Shown here piece after piece: positions 42,756-49,953 of a stretch of 62,268 bases of DNA. Positions within the stretch are counted from its first letter, which is position 1. Every line of letters begins with the position of its first letter. The notes under the pieces were generated by a model. It was not told the origin of the DNA. It ran no database searches and worked only from the letters and a program-made list of their open reading frames with translations. The DNA lies in the NCBI GenBank assembly GCA_013285945.1, contig JABDGP010000009.1, positions 1-62,268 of the forward strand, written 5' to 3'. Position numbers and translations under genes: made by a program. This DNA is from Bacteroidota bacterium. Its GTDB lineage: Bacteria; Bacteroidota; Bacteroidia; Cytophagales; Cyclobacteriaceae.

Positions 42756-43769
42756 CTAGTCTACTTCCATATCCTGAATATCAAGCATGCCTGAAGGCTT
42801 GCCATTTTCAGTTACGAGGATGGTATCTACTTTAGATTTCTTAAAAATCTCAGACGCTTCATACAGCATTGCATTGGCATCAACTGAAACGGGAGGATTG
42901 TATTTAAAGTCTCCCATTTTTTGCGTCAACACATTCCTTCCGTCTTGTTGTATTTTTCTACGGAGTTCTCCGTCGGTGAATACACCCAGAGCACTACCAT
43001 CACCTTTTGTTACGGTTACCGCGCCAAATCCAAATTCAGTCATTTTTACAATGGCATCGGTAAGTGTAGCGTCAAAAGAAACAACCGGATTCACTTTATT
43101 GATAGCATCTTTCACTTTCACGGTCATCAGGCGGGTATGCTCCACAAATTGTTGTGTACCTAAAGAAGTGAAATTATTTTCTGTCAACACTTTCATCAGT
43201 TTCCAAGGAACTGTAATAGTGTGAACGCCAATATTGAGTGCATTGCGAACATGTTCTACGGTGCGAACGGACGAGAACATCACTTTGGTATCGTATCCGT
43301 AATGATCCACGGCAAACACACATTGCTCAACCAGGTCAAGCGCATCATGACCTTGATCCTGCAAGCGGCCTACCAGCGGGCAAACGTACGATGCGCCTGC
43401 TTGCATAGCCATATATGCCTGCTGCAAAGTATAAATCAAATGAACATTTACAAGCAGCCCTTCCCTTCTCAAAAGATTACAAGCTTTCACACCTTCCAGA
43501 GAAACAGGAATCTTGAAAACGGTCTTCTTAGGGTCAAGGCCCAACGCCAACTGGCGCTTCGCCTCTTTCAAAACATCTTCCGCCTTATCGCCAAGCGCTT
43601 CAATCTGAAGCACCGGGACAATTTTAGAAAGCTTTACGATAAGTCCATCAACATCGGTAACCCCGCCACGGTGCATAAATGTAGGCGTCGTAGTAAGGCC
43701 GTTGAGGAAGCCCAGTTGAAATGCGTCTTCAATTTCTTTGAGATCTGCAGAGTCTAAGTACAATTCCAT
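42756..43769 (-). CDS. Transaldolase-like protein fused to a CBS-domain pair
   Basis: The protein has 337 residues. Residues 1-215 are a small transaldolase/fructose-6-phosphate-aldolase barrel: MELYLD with Asp6, LTTTPT, catalytic Schiff-base Lys86 in FKIPVS, LIYTLQQAYMAMQAGASYV, and a C-terminal helix. Residues 219-337 are two CBS domains, with SFDATLTDAIVKMTEFGFGAV, GVFTDGELRR, PPVSVDANAMLYEASEIF and DTILVTENGKPSGM. The barrel matches E. coli FSA position for position but has Thr28 where Asn28 is expected and Leu132 where Tyr131 stands. The CBS pair resembles the one after the SIS domain of KdsD. It lies 29 nt after kdsA and 21 nt before the kdsC-like gene, so it takes the usual place of KdsD. 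Confidence 0.85.
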   Translation of the reverse strand: MELYLDSADLKEIEDAFQLGFLNGLTTTPTFMHRGGVTDVDGLIVKLSKIVPVLQIEALGDKAEDVLKEAKRQLALGLDPKKTVFKIPVSLEGVKACNLLRREGLLVNVHLIYTLQQAYMAMQAGASYVCPLVGRLQDQGHDALDLVEQCVFAVDHYGYDTKVMFSSVRTVEHVRNALNIGVHTITVPWKLMKVLTENNFTSLGTQQFVEHTRLMTVKVKDAINKVNPVVSFDATLTDAIVKMTEFGFGAVTVTKGDGSALGVFTDGELRRKIQQDGRNVLTQKMGDFKYNPPVSVDANAMLYEASEIFKKSKVDTILVTENGKPSGMLDIQDMEVD

Positions 43770-43798
43770 AAAATGTATTTCGGGTTAAATAAAAAATT

Positions 43799-44650
43799 CT
43801 ATTTCAAAACTGGAGTTTGTTCGCGGTATTTCACTTCAATCTGGTGGAGTTCAATCAATGGCTTCAAAAATTCTTCGAGGTCATACACGCACAATTGACT
43901 CGCCGCATCGCAAAGTGCCTTTTCTGGCTCCGGATGTGTTTCAATGAAAACGCCATCAACTCCCGAAGCAACTCCGGCACGCGAAAGAACTGGCAAAAAT
44001 TCACGAGCACCGCCTTTAGCATCCGCACTTGGAATTCCGTATTTCCGGATTGCATGAGTAACATCAAAGACTACCGGGTAACCGATCTTGCCCATGTGGT
44101 AAAAGCTACGCGGGTCAACGATAAGGTCGTTATAGCCAAAAGTATAGCCGCGCTCAGTGAGGATAATCTGGTCATTGCCTGCCTCCACACACTTGGTTAC
44201 AGGATGTTTCATATTGTCGGGGGCAAGAAACTGGCCATGCTTGATATTAATCACTCGTCCGGTCTTGGCTGCGGCTACCATCAACGAAGTTTGCATGCAG
44301 AGATAAGCCGGAATTTGTAACACATCTACTACAGATCCGGCAGCAGCAGCCTGGTCCGGATAGTGAATGTCGGTGAGCAGCGGAAAACCGAATTGTTCCT
44401 TGATCTTGGCCAGCATCTTCACACCCTTGTCTAGGCCCGGGCCATTGTAATACTTGAGACTGCTACGGTTATCCTTCTGGAATGACGACTTATAGATGAT
44501 CTTGATCTTCATCCGTTCCGAAACTTCTTTCAGTTTTTCGGCTGTGTCCATCATGATCTTTTCTTCTTCGATCACACACGGGCCTGAGATGAGGAAAAGC
44601 TCATCGGCACCGCACTCAATATTGCCTACACGAACTATTTTCTTATTCAT
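43799..44650 (-). CDS. kdsA: KdsA-like 3-deoxy-ulosonate-phosphate synthase
   Basis: The protein has 283 residues and is the first gene of the operon. The fold signatures of KDO-8-phosphate synthase are present: ISGPCVIE, SSFQKDNRSS, LTDIH, QIPAYLCMQTSLM, IKHGQFLAP and TERGYTFGYNDL. Cys25 places it in the metal-dependent class. Three conserved positions differ from the usual pattern: KDNRSS for KANRSS, CMQTSL for CRQTDL (Met119, Ser122) and KHGQF for KKGQF (His138). The enzyme should condense PEP with an aldose phosphate, but the substitutions may indicate a substrate other than arabinose 5-phosphate. Confidence 0.85.
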   Translation of the reverse strand: MNKKIVRVGNIECGADELFLISGPCVIEEEKIMMDTAEKLKEVSERMKIKIIYKSSFQKDNRSSLKYYNGPGLDKGVKMLAKIKEQFGFPLLTDIHYPDQAAAAGSVVDVLQIPAYLCMQTSLMVAAAKTGRVINIKHGQFLAPDNMKHPVTKCVEAGNDQIILTERGYTFGYNDLIVDPRSFYHMGKIGYPVVFDVTHAIRKYGIPSADAKGGAREFLPVLSRAGVASGVDGVFIETHPEPEKALCDAASQLCVYDLEEFLKPLIELHQIEVKYREQTPVLK

Positions 44651-44720
44651 AATGTCTACATTTAAACGGTTTGCAATTGATCAACCTAACGACCGAAAGG
44701 CAGATTTAATAAAAACTTAG

Positions 44721-44728
44721 CAAAGGTA
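44721..44728 (-). promoter_or_regulatory. -7 promoter box of the kds-like operon
   Basis: On the minus strand this reads TACCTTTG, matching TAnnTTTG. It lies 71 bp upstream of the kdsA start codon. The -33 region is AT-rich without a clear TTTG. It lies 25 bp from the divergent -7 box at 44754. Confidence 0.45.
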
Positions 44729-44761
44729 TTGACTTATTTAAAATTTTAACGCTTAATTTTG
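44729..44761 (+). promoter_or_regulatory. Divergent promoter of the arginine operon
   Basis: TTG at 44729-44731 and TAATTTTG at 44754-44761 fit the Bacteroidota -33 and -7 elements with a 25-bp start-to-start distance. Transcription would begin near 44768, leaving a leader of about 280 nt before the GNAT start at 45050. The promoter overlaps the upstream part of the divergent kds promoter. Confidence 0.5.
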
Positions 44762-44767
44762 CAGAAA

Positions 44768-45049
44768 CTAATTTAACCGAATGCCTTTTATCTAACGTAA
44801 AAACAACTAACGCGAATTGGAAAAAGAATTCAAATATCCCACGACCGGCCATTTCACCGCAGGTCTAAGCTTCAGCCACCAGGCGCTGAATAAATCCCAC
44901 CTTTCTGTTGTCAACACAGGCAGGCGTCCGCATTGGCGGATTAGAATCTGATACTACCTCCCTCTCAATGAGATAGCAGCGCAATACCAAGGGTATTTCG
45001 CCATTTGTGCTTTAAGGTATTTTACTCATCTATTAATGTAAGAACTATC
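44768..45049 (+). ncRNA. Long structured leader of the arginine operon
   Basis: About 280 nt without a normal gene. Several hairpins are visible: 44843-44846 with 44862-44865, 44871-44876 with 44885-44890 (TTCAGC/GCTGAA) and 44927-44931 with 44936-44940. A dyad, TGTTGTCAACA, lies at 44906-44916. A 44-codon frame (44817-44951, TTG start) crosses the same region and ends after RRPHWRIRI. A regulatory RNA or attenuator is possible; no known riboswitch class was recognised. Confidence 0.4.
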
Positions 45050-45784
45050 GTGGACAACAATATTATCGTGCGTGAGGCTACAGTTGCTGATGTACATTAT
45101 GCCGAAACCATCACCAACGAAATGGCAGAATCGGCCAAGGCCAGAGGTACAGGCATTGCAAAGCGTTCGCCCGAATACGTAAAAATGAAAATGGAAGAAG
45201 GCAAAGCTGTGATTGCCGTAACCCCAGTCGGGGAATGGGTCGGGTTTTGCTACATCGAGTCATGGGAACATGAAAAGTTTGTGGCCAACAGCGGGCTGAT
45301 TGTCTCGCCTGCTTTCCGCAAAAGCGGTGTGGCTACCCTTATCAAGCAGAAAGTATTCGCTCTCTCCCGAAAGAAATATCCCGACGCAAAGATATTCGGG
45401 CTCACTACCGGTCTAGCCGTAATGAAGATCAATTCGGACTTAGGCTACGAACCCGTAACTTATTCAGAATTAACTACCGATGAAGAATTTTGGAAAGGCT
45501 GCCAAAGCTGTGTTAACTATGAAATACTAAAAAGCAAGGAGCGCAAAAACTGCATGTGCACGGCCATGCTGTACGATCCGGTAGAAAAAGCCAAGGAGGC
45601 TGAACAAAAAAAACTACATCAAGTGGGGCCGGGCAATTTTTGGGGGCGAGACATGCGAAGCGACAACCGGCTGTTTGACCGCTGGGTTAAGTTTAAACAG
45701 TTCGTATTACTGAAAGGCTGGCGAAAGAAAGAAGATGAAGGCAGTCCGAGGAAACCTTCGCTGATGAGTTTGTTCTTCTGGTAA
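45050..45784 (+). CDS. GNAT acyltransferase heading the arginine operon, with a Cys4 motif
   Basis: The protein has 244 residues from GTG at 45050 (MDNNIIVREATVADV). An in-frame TTG at 45005 would add 15 unlikely residues. The GNAT domain covers about residues 5-140, with the acetyl-CoA loop VSPAFRKSGVATLIKQK and the motif B region IFGLTTGLAVMKINSDLGYEP. A Cys pattern C151-x2-C154-x13-C168-x-C170 follows and suggests a bound metal ion. Its place at the head of the operon argues for the N-acylglutamate synthase step, since the operon has no argA or argJ. Whether acetyl-CoA or succinyl-CoA is the donor is not shown. Confidence 0.8.
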   Translation: MDNNIIVREATVADVHYAETITNEMAESAKARGTGIAKRSPEYVKMKMEEGKAVIAVTPVGEWVGFCYIESWEHEKFVANSGLIVSPAFRKSGVATLIKQKVFALSRKKYPDAKIFGLTTGLAVMKINSDLGYEPVTYSELTTDEEFWKGCQSCVNYEILKSKERKNCMCTAMLYDPVEKAKEAEQKKLHQVGPGNFWGRDMRSDNRLFDRWVKFKQFVLLKGWRKKEDEGSPRKPSLMSLFFW

Positions 45785-45812
45785 TAGTCTAAAATATTTA
45801 TTCATACTTGAA

Positions 45813-47011
45813 ATGAAAAAAATTGTATTGGCTTCAGTGGCGGATTGGATACTTCGTATTGTGCTATCTACTTGTCGAAAGAGTTGGGCTATGAAGTCCA
45901 CACGATTACTGTGAACACCGGAGGCTTCAACGAAAGTGAAGTAAAGGAAATTGAAAAACGGGCGTTAAGCCTTGGTGTCAAATCACATACTACCGTAGAC
46001 GAAACAAAAAACTATTACGATAAGGTAATTCGATTTTTGGTGTTTGGTAATGTTCTTAAAAACGGAACGTATCCGTTAAGTGTGAGTGCCGAACGGATGT
46101 CGCAAGCGCTGGCTACCGCGAAGTATGCACAGCAAATCAATGCTCAGGCTGTGGCACATGGCAGTACCGGTGCTGGCAACGATCAGGTGCGATTCGATAT
46201 GGTCTTTCAAATTCTGGCACCGGGCTTAGAGATCATCACTCCTATCCGGGATAAAAAACTTAGCCGCGAAGAAGAAGTCGAATATTTAAAATCGAATGGA
46301 GTGGCCTTCAGTTCAGAAAAAGCTAAATACTCTATTAATAAAGGAATCTGGGGAACTTCGGTGGGCGGCAAGGAAACCTTAAACTCCCTCGGCATGTTGC
46401 CCGAGGAAGCTTGGCCGACACAAGTGACAAAAGGCGGAAGTGAAGAGATTAAGTTGGGCTTTGAAAAAGGTGAGTTGATTTCGGTAAATGGAAAAGGATT
46501 TTCGCACCCTACCGAGGCCATTCAGTTTCTGCAGTCCATCGCCGGGCATTATGGCATTGGCCGAGATATACATGTGGGTGATACTATTATTGGAATAAAA
46601 GGTAGGGTTGGATTTGAGGCGGCAGCCCCGGTGTTAATCATCAAGTCTCACCATGCACTTGAAAAACACGTGCTCACCAAATGGCAGCTCAGCTGGAAAG
46701 ACCAACTCGCTCAGTTCTATGGCAACTGGCTGCATGAGGGTCAATATCTTGATCCGGTGATGCGCAACATTGAAGCTTACCTGTCCGACTCCCAGCAAAA
46801 TGTAACGGGCGAAGTTTCCGTTACTCTATATCCGTATCGCTTTCAAATTAATGGAATTACATCTCCTTATGATTTGATGTCTGCAAAGTTTGGAAAGTAC
46901 GGAGAGATGAACCTGGGCTGGACAGGTGACGATGTAAAAGGGTTCACAAAAATTTTCGGCAATCAGGTGGCCATATATCATCAAGTGAAAGTTGAAGCGG
47001 AAAAAGGTTAG
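45813..47011 (+). pseudogene. argG: Argininosuccinate synthase, apparent 1-nt frameshift
   Basis: The natural ATG at 45813 opens MKKIVLA, then the frame breaks: the bases at 45831-45840 read GCT TCA GTG, whereas the other frame gives FSGGLDTSYCA, the ATP-pyrophosphatase P-loop that should follow. One T is missing in GCTTCAG relative to GCTTTCAG. The downstream frame then runs intact to 47011 with HGSTGAGNDQVRFD and all later argininosuccinate-synthase blocks; total length would be about 399 residues. The break is therefore either an assembly error or a real loss of function, since a start at TTG 45845 would lack the P-loop. The position after the GNAT gene and before argC is normal. Confidence 0.9.
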
Positions 47012-47035
47012 TCGTTATTAGTTAATCGTAAAACA

Positions 47036-48010
47036 ATGAGCAAAATAAAAGCAGGCATTATCGGAGCAGCTGGATATACTGGCGGAGAAACTATCCGCCT
47101 GTTGCTCAATCACCCGTCTGCTGAATTGATTTTTGCTCAAAGTCGAAGTCAGGCGGGCAAGCATGTGTCCGAGACGCATACAGATCTGGTTGGTGAAACT
47201 GATTTAAGATTCTCCGACTCTTTCGATAGGTCGGTTGATGTTCTTTTCCTTTGTCTTAGCCATGGCGAAAGTAAAAAGTGGCTGACGGACAATACCATTC
47301 CAACTCATACAAAAATCATAGATCTTGGAAATGATTTCAGATTAGGTGACAAGGTCGGTAGTCGGGAGTTTGTCTATGGTCTGCCTGAATTTCAAAAAGA
47401 AAAAATAAAAAGCGCCGGCAACGTTGCCAATCCAGGTTGCTTCGCTACAGCGATTCAGCTTGGGCTACTTCCATTAGCTGAAACTGGGGTTCTCAGTGAA
47501 GTTTACACAACCGGCATCACGGGATCTACCGGAGCGGGGCAAAAACTTCAGGAGACGACTCACTTCACGTGGCGCACAAACAATATCTCCGCATATAAAA
47601 CATTAACACATCAACACCTTGGCGAAATCAAGAGGACGTTGGCTTCGTTGCAGGCAGGTTTTAATGACTTCATAAATTTTATACCCTGGCGTGGCGATTT
47701 TACAAGAGGGATTTACGTGTCGTCAGTTGTGAAATGCAAGTTGAGTCTTGAAGAATTAAAAAATCTATATGGCAAGTTCTACTCGCAACATCCATTCACG
47801 CACACTTCAGCAACAATGATTGATCTGAAGCAAGTTGTGAATACCAACAAATGTTTACTTCATGTCGAAAAGATTGAAGATAAACTCGTCATTCATTCCG
47901 CGATGGATAATTTATTAAAAGGTGCTAGCGGTCAGGCGATTCAAAACATGAATTTAATGTTCGGTCTTGATGAAAGCGAAGGCCTGCGACTGAAAGCTAA
48001 TAGTTATTAA
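47036..48010 (+). CDS. argC: N-acyl-gamma-glutamyl-phosphate reductase
   Basis: The protein has 324 residues. The NAD(P)-binding start IKAGIIGAAGYTGGETIRLLLNHP and the catalytic Cys in ANPGCFATAIQLGLLPL, followed by ITGSTGAGQKLQETTHF and the HQHLGEIKR block, define ArgC. It reduces the acylglutamyl phosphate made by ArgB. The gene is 24 nt after argG and 9 nt before proC. Confidence 0.95.
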   Translation: MSKIKAGIIGAAGYTGGETIRLLLNHPSAELIFAQSRSQAGKHVSETHTDLVGETDLRFSDSFDRSVDVLFLCLSHGESKKWLTDNTIPTHTKIIDLGNDFRLGDKVGSREFVYGLPEFQKEKIKSAGNVANPGCFATAIQLGLLPLAETGVLSEVYTTGITGSTGAGQKLQETTHFTWRTNNISAYKTLTHQHLGEIKRTLASLQAGFNDFINFIPWRGDFTRGIYVSSVVKCKLSLEELKNLYGKFYSQHPFTHTSATMIDLKQVVNTNKCLLHVEKIEDKLVIHSAMDNLLKGASGQAIQNMNLMFGLDESEGLRLKANSY

Positions 48011-48019
48011 TTAAACAAA

Positions 48020-48826
48020 ATGGCAGAAACTAAAATAGCTATACTTGGCGGAGGTAATCTCGGCGTGGCCATTGCGCTGGGCGCGGCAAAAGGAAATGTT
48101 TCGAGTCCGAAAAACATTTCTATTACAAGAAGACATCTTTCCAAGATAGAACACCTCAAAAAAAATGGTTTTAAAGTTACTACCGAGAATATTGAAGCAG
48201 TCACGTCATCACGAATCATCATTTTGTGCGTTCAGCCCAAACAACTTCAGGGACTATTGCAAGAAATTGCTCCATCACTAAAAAAAGGCAAACATATTTT
48301 AGTCTCCACAATTACCGGAATTAGTACAGAGGAAATTTCTTCGCACATAAACAAAGAGATTCCGATAGTCAGAGCTATGCCAAATACCGCTATTGCAATC
48401 GGCTCATCGATGACTTGTATTTGCTCCAAAAACGCGAACGAAAAACAATTGAAAGAAATTCAAACTTTGTTTAACGCATTGGGCACCACTCTTGTCATTG
48501 AAGAGAGACTGATGAAAGCGGCCACCGTATTAGCGGCTAGTGGCATTGCTTTTTTTATGCGCTATATCAGAGCCGCAACTCAAGGCGGAATTCAGTTGGG
48601 CTTCGATTCTGAAGAGTCGCAACTTATTGCAGTTGAGACAGCTAAGGGAGCTGCCTCGCTCCTGTTGGGCAATCATTCACATCCCGAAATTGAAATCGAC
48701 AAAGTCACAACACCCGAAGGTTGCACCATTGCTGGATTAAACGAAATGGAGCATCAGGGATTAAGCTCAGCACTCATAAAAGGTATTATTACATCTTTCG
48801 AAAAAATCAATTCTATCAAAAAATGA
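48020..48826 (+). CDS. proC: Pyrroline-5-carboxylate reductase
   Basis: The protein has 268 residues. The Rossmann start IAILGGGNLGVAIALG, CVQPKQLQGLLQEI, RAMPNTAIAIGSSMT and TTPEGCTIAGLNEME are ProC motifs in order. It reduces pyrroline-5-carboxylate to proline. Its presence in the arginine operon couples proline and ornithine supply. The stop overlaps the argD start (ATGA). Confidence 0.93.
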   Translation: MAETKIAILGGGNLGVAIALGAAKGNVSSPKNISITRRHLSKIEHLKKNGFKVTTENIEAVTSSRIIILCVQPKQLQGLLQEIAPSLKKGKHILVSTITGISTEEISSHINKEIPIVRAMPNTAIAIGSSMTCICSKNANEKQLKEIQTLFNALGTTLVIEERLMKAATVLAASGIAFFMRYIRAATQGGIQLGFDSEESQLIAVETAKGAASLLLGNHSHPEIEIDKVTTPEGCTIAGLNEMEHQGLSSALIKGIITSFEKINSIKK

Positions 48827-49953
48827 AGCTCTTCGATGTCTACCCACTTTTTCCTATTGAACCAATAAAAGCTCAGGGCTCTTGGCTCTGGGACAAGCAG
48901 GGGAATAACTATCTTGATTTATATGGTGGTCACGCAGTGATCTCAATTGGCCATAACCATCCTCATTATGTCAGTGCAATAAAAAATCAATTGGATAAAA
49001 TCAGTTTCTACTCCAACAGTGTTCAAAATTCTTTGCAAGAAAGGTTAAGTGAAAAGCTAGGGCAGGTTTCTGGTTATCCTGATTATCAGTTATTCCTTTG
49101 CAACTCGGGAGCAGAGGCAAACGAGAATGCACTCAAGCTTGCCTCGTTTGTCAACGGAAGAAAAAAAGTAATCGCATTCAAAAAGTCATTTCATGGAAGA
49201 ACCTCCGGGGCTGTGGCTGCTACCGACAATCCAAAAATTGTAGCGCCATTTAATTCCGGACATGAAATCCAATTTCTTCCGCTAAATGATGAACAAGCAT
49301 TTAATCAATCTATAAACAATTCCGTTGCTGCAGTTATTATCGAAGGTATTCAGGGCGTGGGCGGCATTCAACTTCCAAGTGAATCATTTTTACAGTTGCT
49401 CTCTAAAAAATGTAAGGAAGTCGGTGCCTTGCTGATACTTGATGAAGTGCAATCGGGTTATGGACGAACGGGAAAATTTTTTGCGCATCAATTTGCAAGC
49501 ATCAAACCAGATTTGATTACCATCGCTAAAGGTATGGGCAATGGCTTTCCGGTAGGAGGAGTTTTAATTGAGCCATCGATAAAGCCATGGAGTGGAATGC
49601 TTGGGACCACGTTTGGCGGAAACTATCTTGCATGTGCTGCCTCACTGGCTGTGCTTGAGGTCATCGAAAAAGAAAATCTGATGGAGAATGCCGAGAAAAT
49701 CGGAAATTACCTGATGTCTCAAATCCAATCCGTTCCATCGGTTTTACAAGTGCGCGGACGTGGCTTAATGATTGGCTTCGATTTACCGGAAAGCCTGTCA
49801 GGTTTACGCCAAGAGCTTTTGTTCAAGCATCATATCTTCACCGGCGAAGCAAAACCAAATACTATTCGCTTACTGCCTTCGCTGGCGTTGAAAATTGAAG
49901 AAGCCGATTTATTGATGGAAGCATTGGCGTTCGAACTAAAAGCATTTGCCTGA
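48823..49953 (+). CDS. argD: N-acylornithine aminotransferase
   Basis: The protein has 376 residues from the ATG overlapping the proC stop. The frame is open further upstream, but that part is antisense-like and inside proC. The class III aminotransferase signs are NSGAEANENALKLA, the PLP-stacking region FHGRTSGA, LILDEVQSGYGRTGK and the Schiff-base Lys in TIAKGMGNGFPVGG. It transfers an amino group from glutamate to acylglutamate semialdehyde. Its stop overlaps the carbamoyltransferase start by one base (TGATG). Confidence 0.93.
   Translation: MKLFDVYPLFPIEPIKAQGSWLWDKQGNNYLDLYGGHAVISIGHNHPHYVSAIKNQLDKISFYSNSVQNSLQERLSEKLGQVSGYPDYQLFLCNSGAEANENALKLASFVNGRKKVIAFKKSFHGRTSGAVAATDNPKIVAPFNSGHEIQFLPLNDEQAFNQSINNSVAAVIIEGIQGVGGIQLPSESFLQLLSKKCKEVGALLILDEVQSGYGRTGKFFAHQFASIKPDLITIAKGMGNGFPVGGVLIEPSIKPWSGMLGTTFGGNYLACAASLAVLEVIEKENLMENAEKIGNYLMSQIQSVPSVLQVRGRGLMIGFDLPESLSGLRQELLFKHHIFTGEAKPNTIRLLPSLALKIEEADLLMEALAFELKAFA

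Noticed and set aside
43221-43757. 178-codon open frame antisense to the transaldolase-CBS gene
   Set aside because: No recognisable motif. The opposite strand has a well-supported gene, so the frame is a shadow.
44768-45049. Known riboswitch (SAM or THF type) in the arginine leader
   Set aside because: I compared the visible stems with the cores I remember and found no match. Only a general structured leader is claimed.
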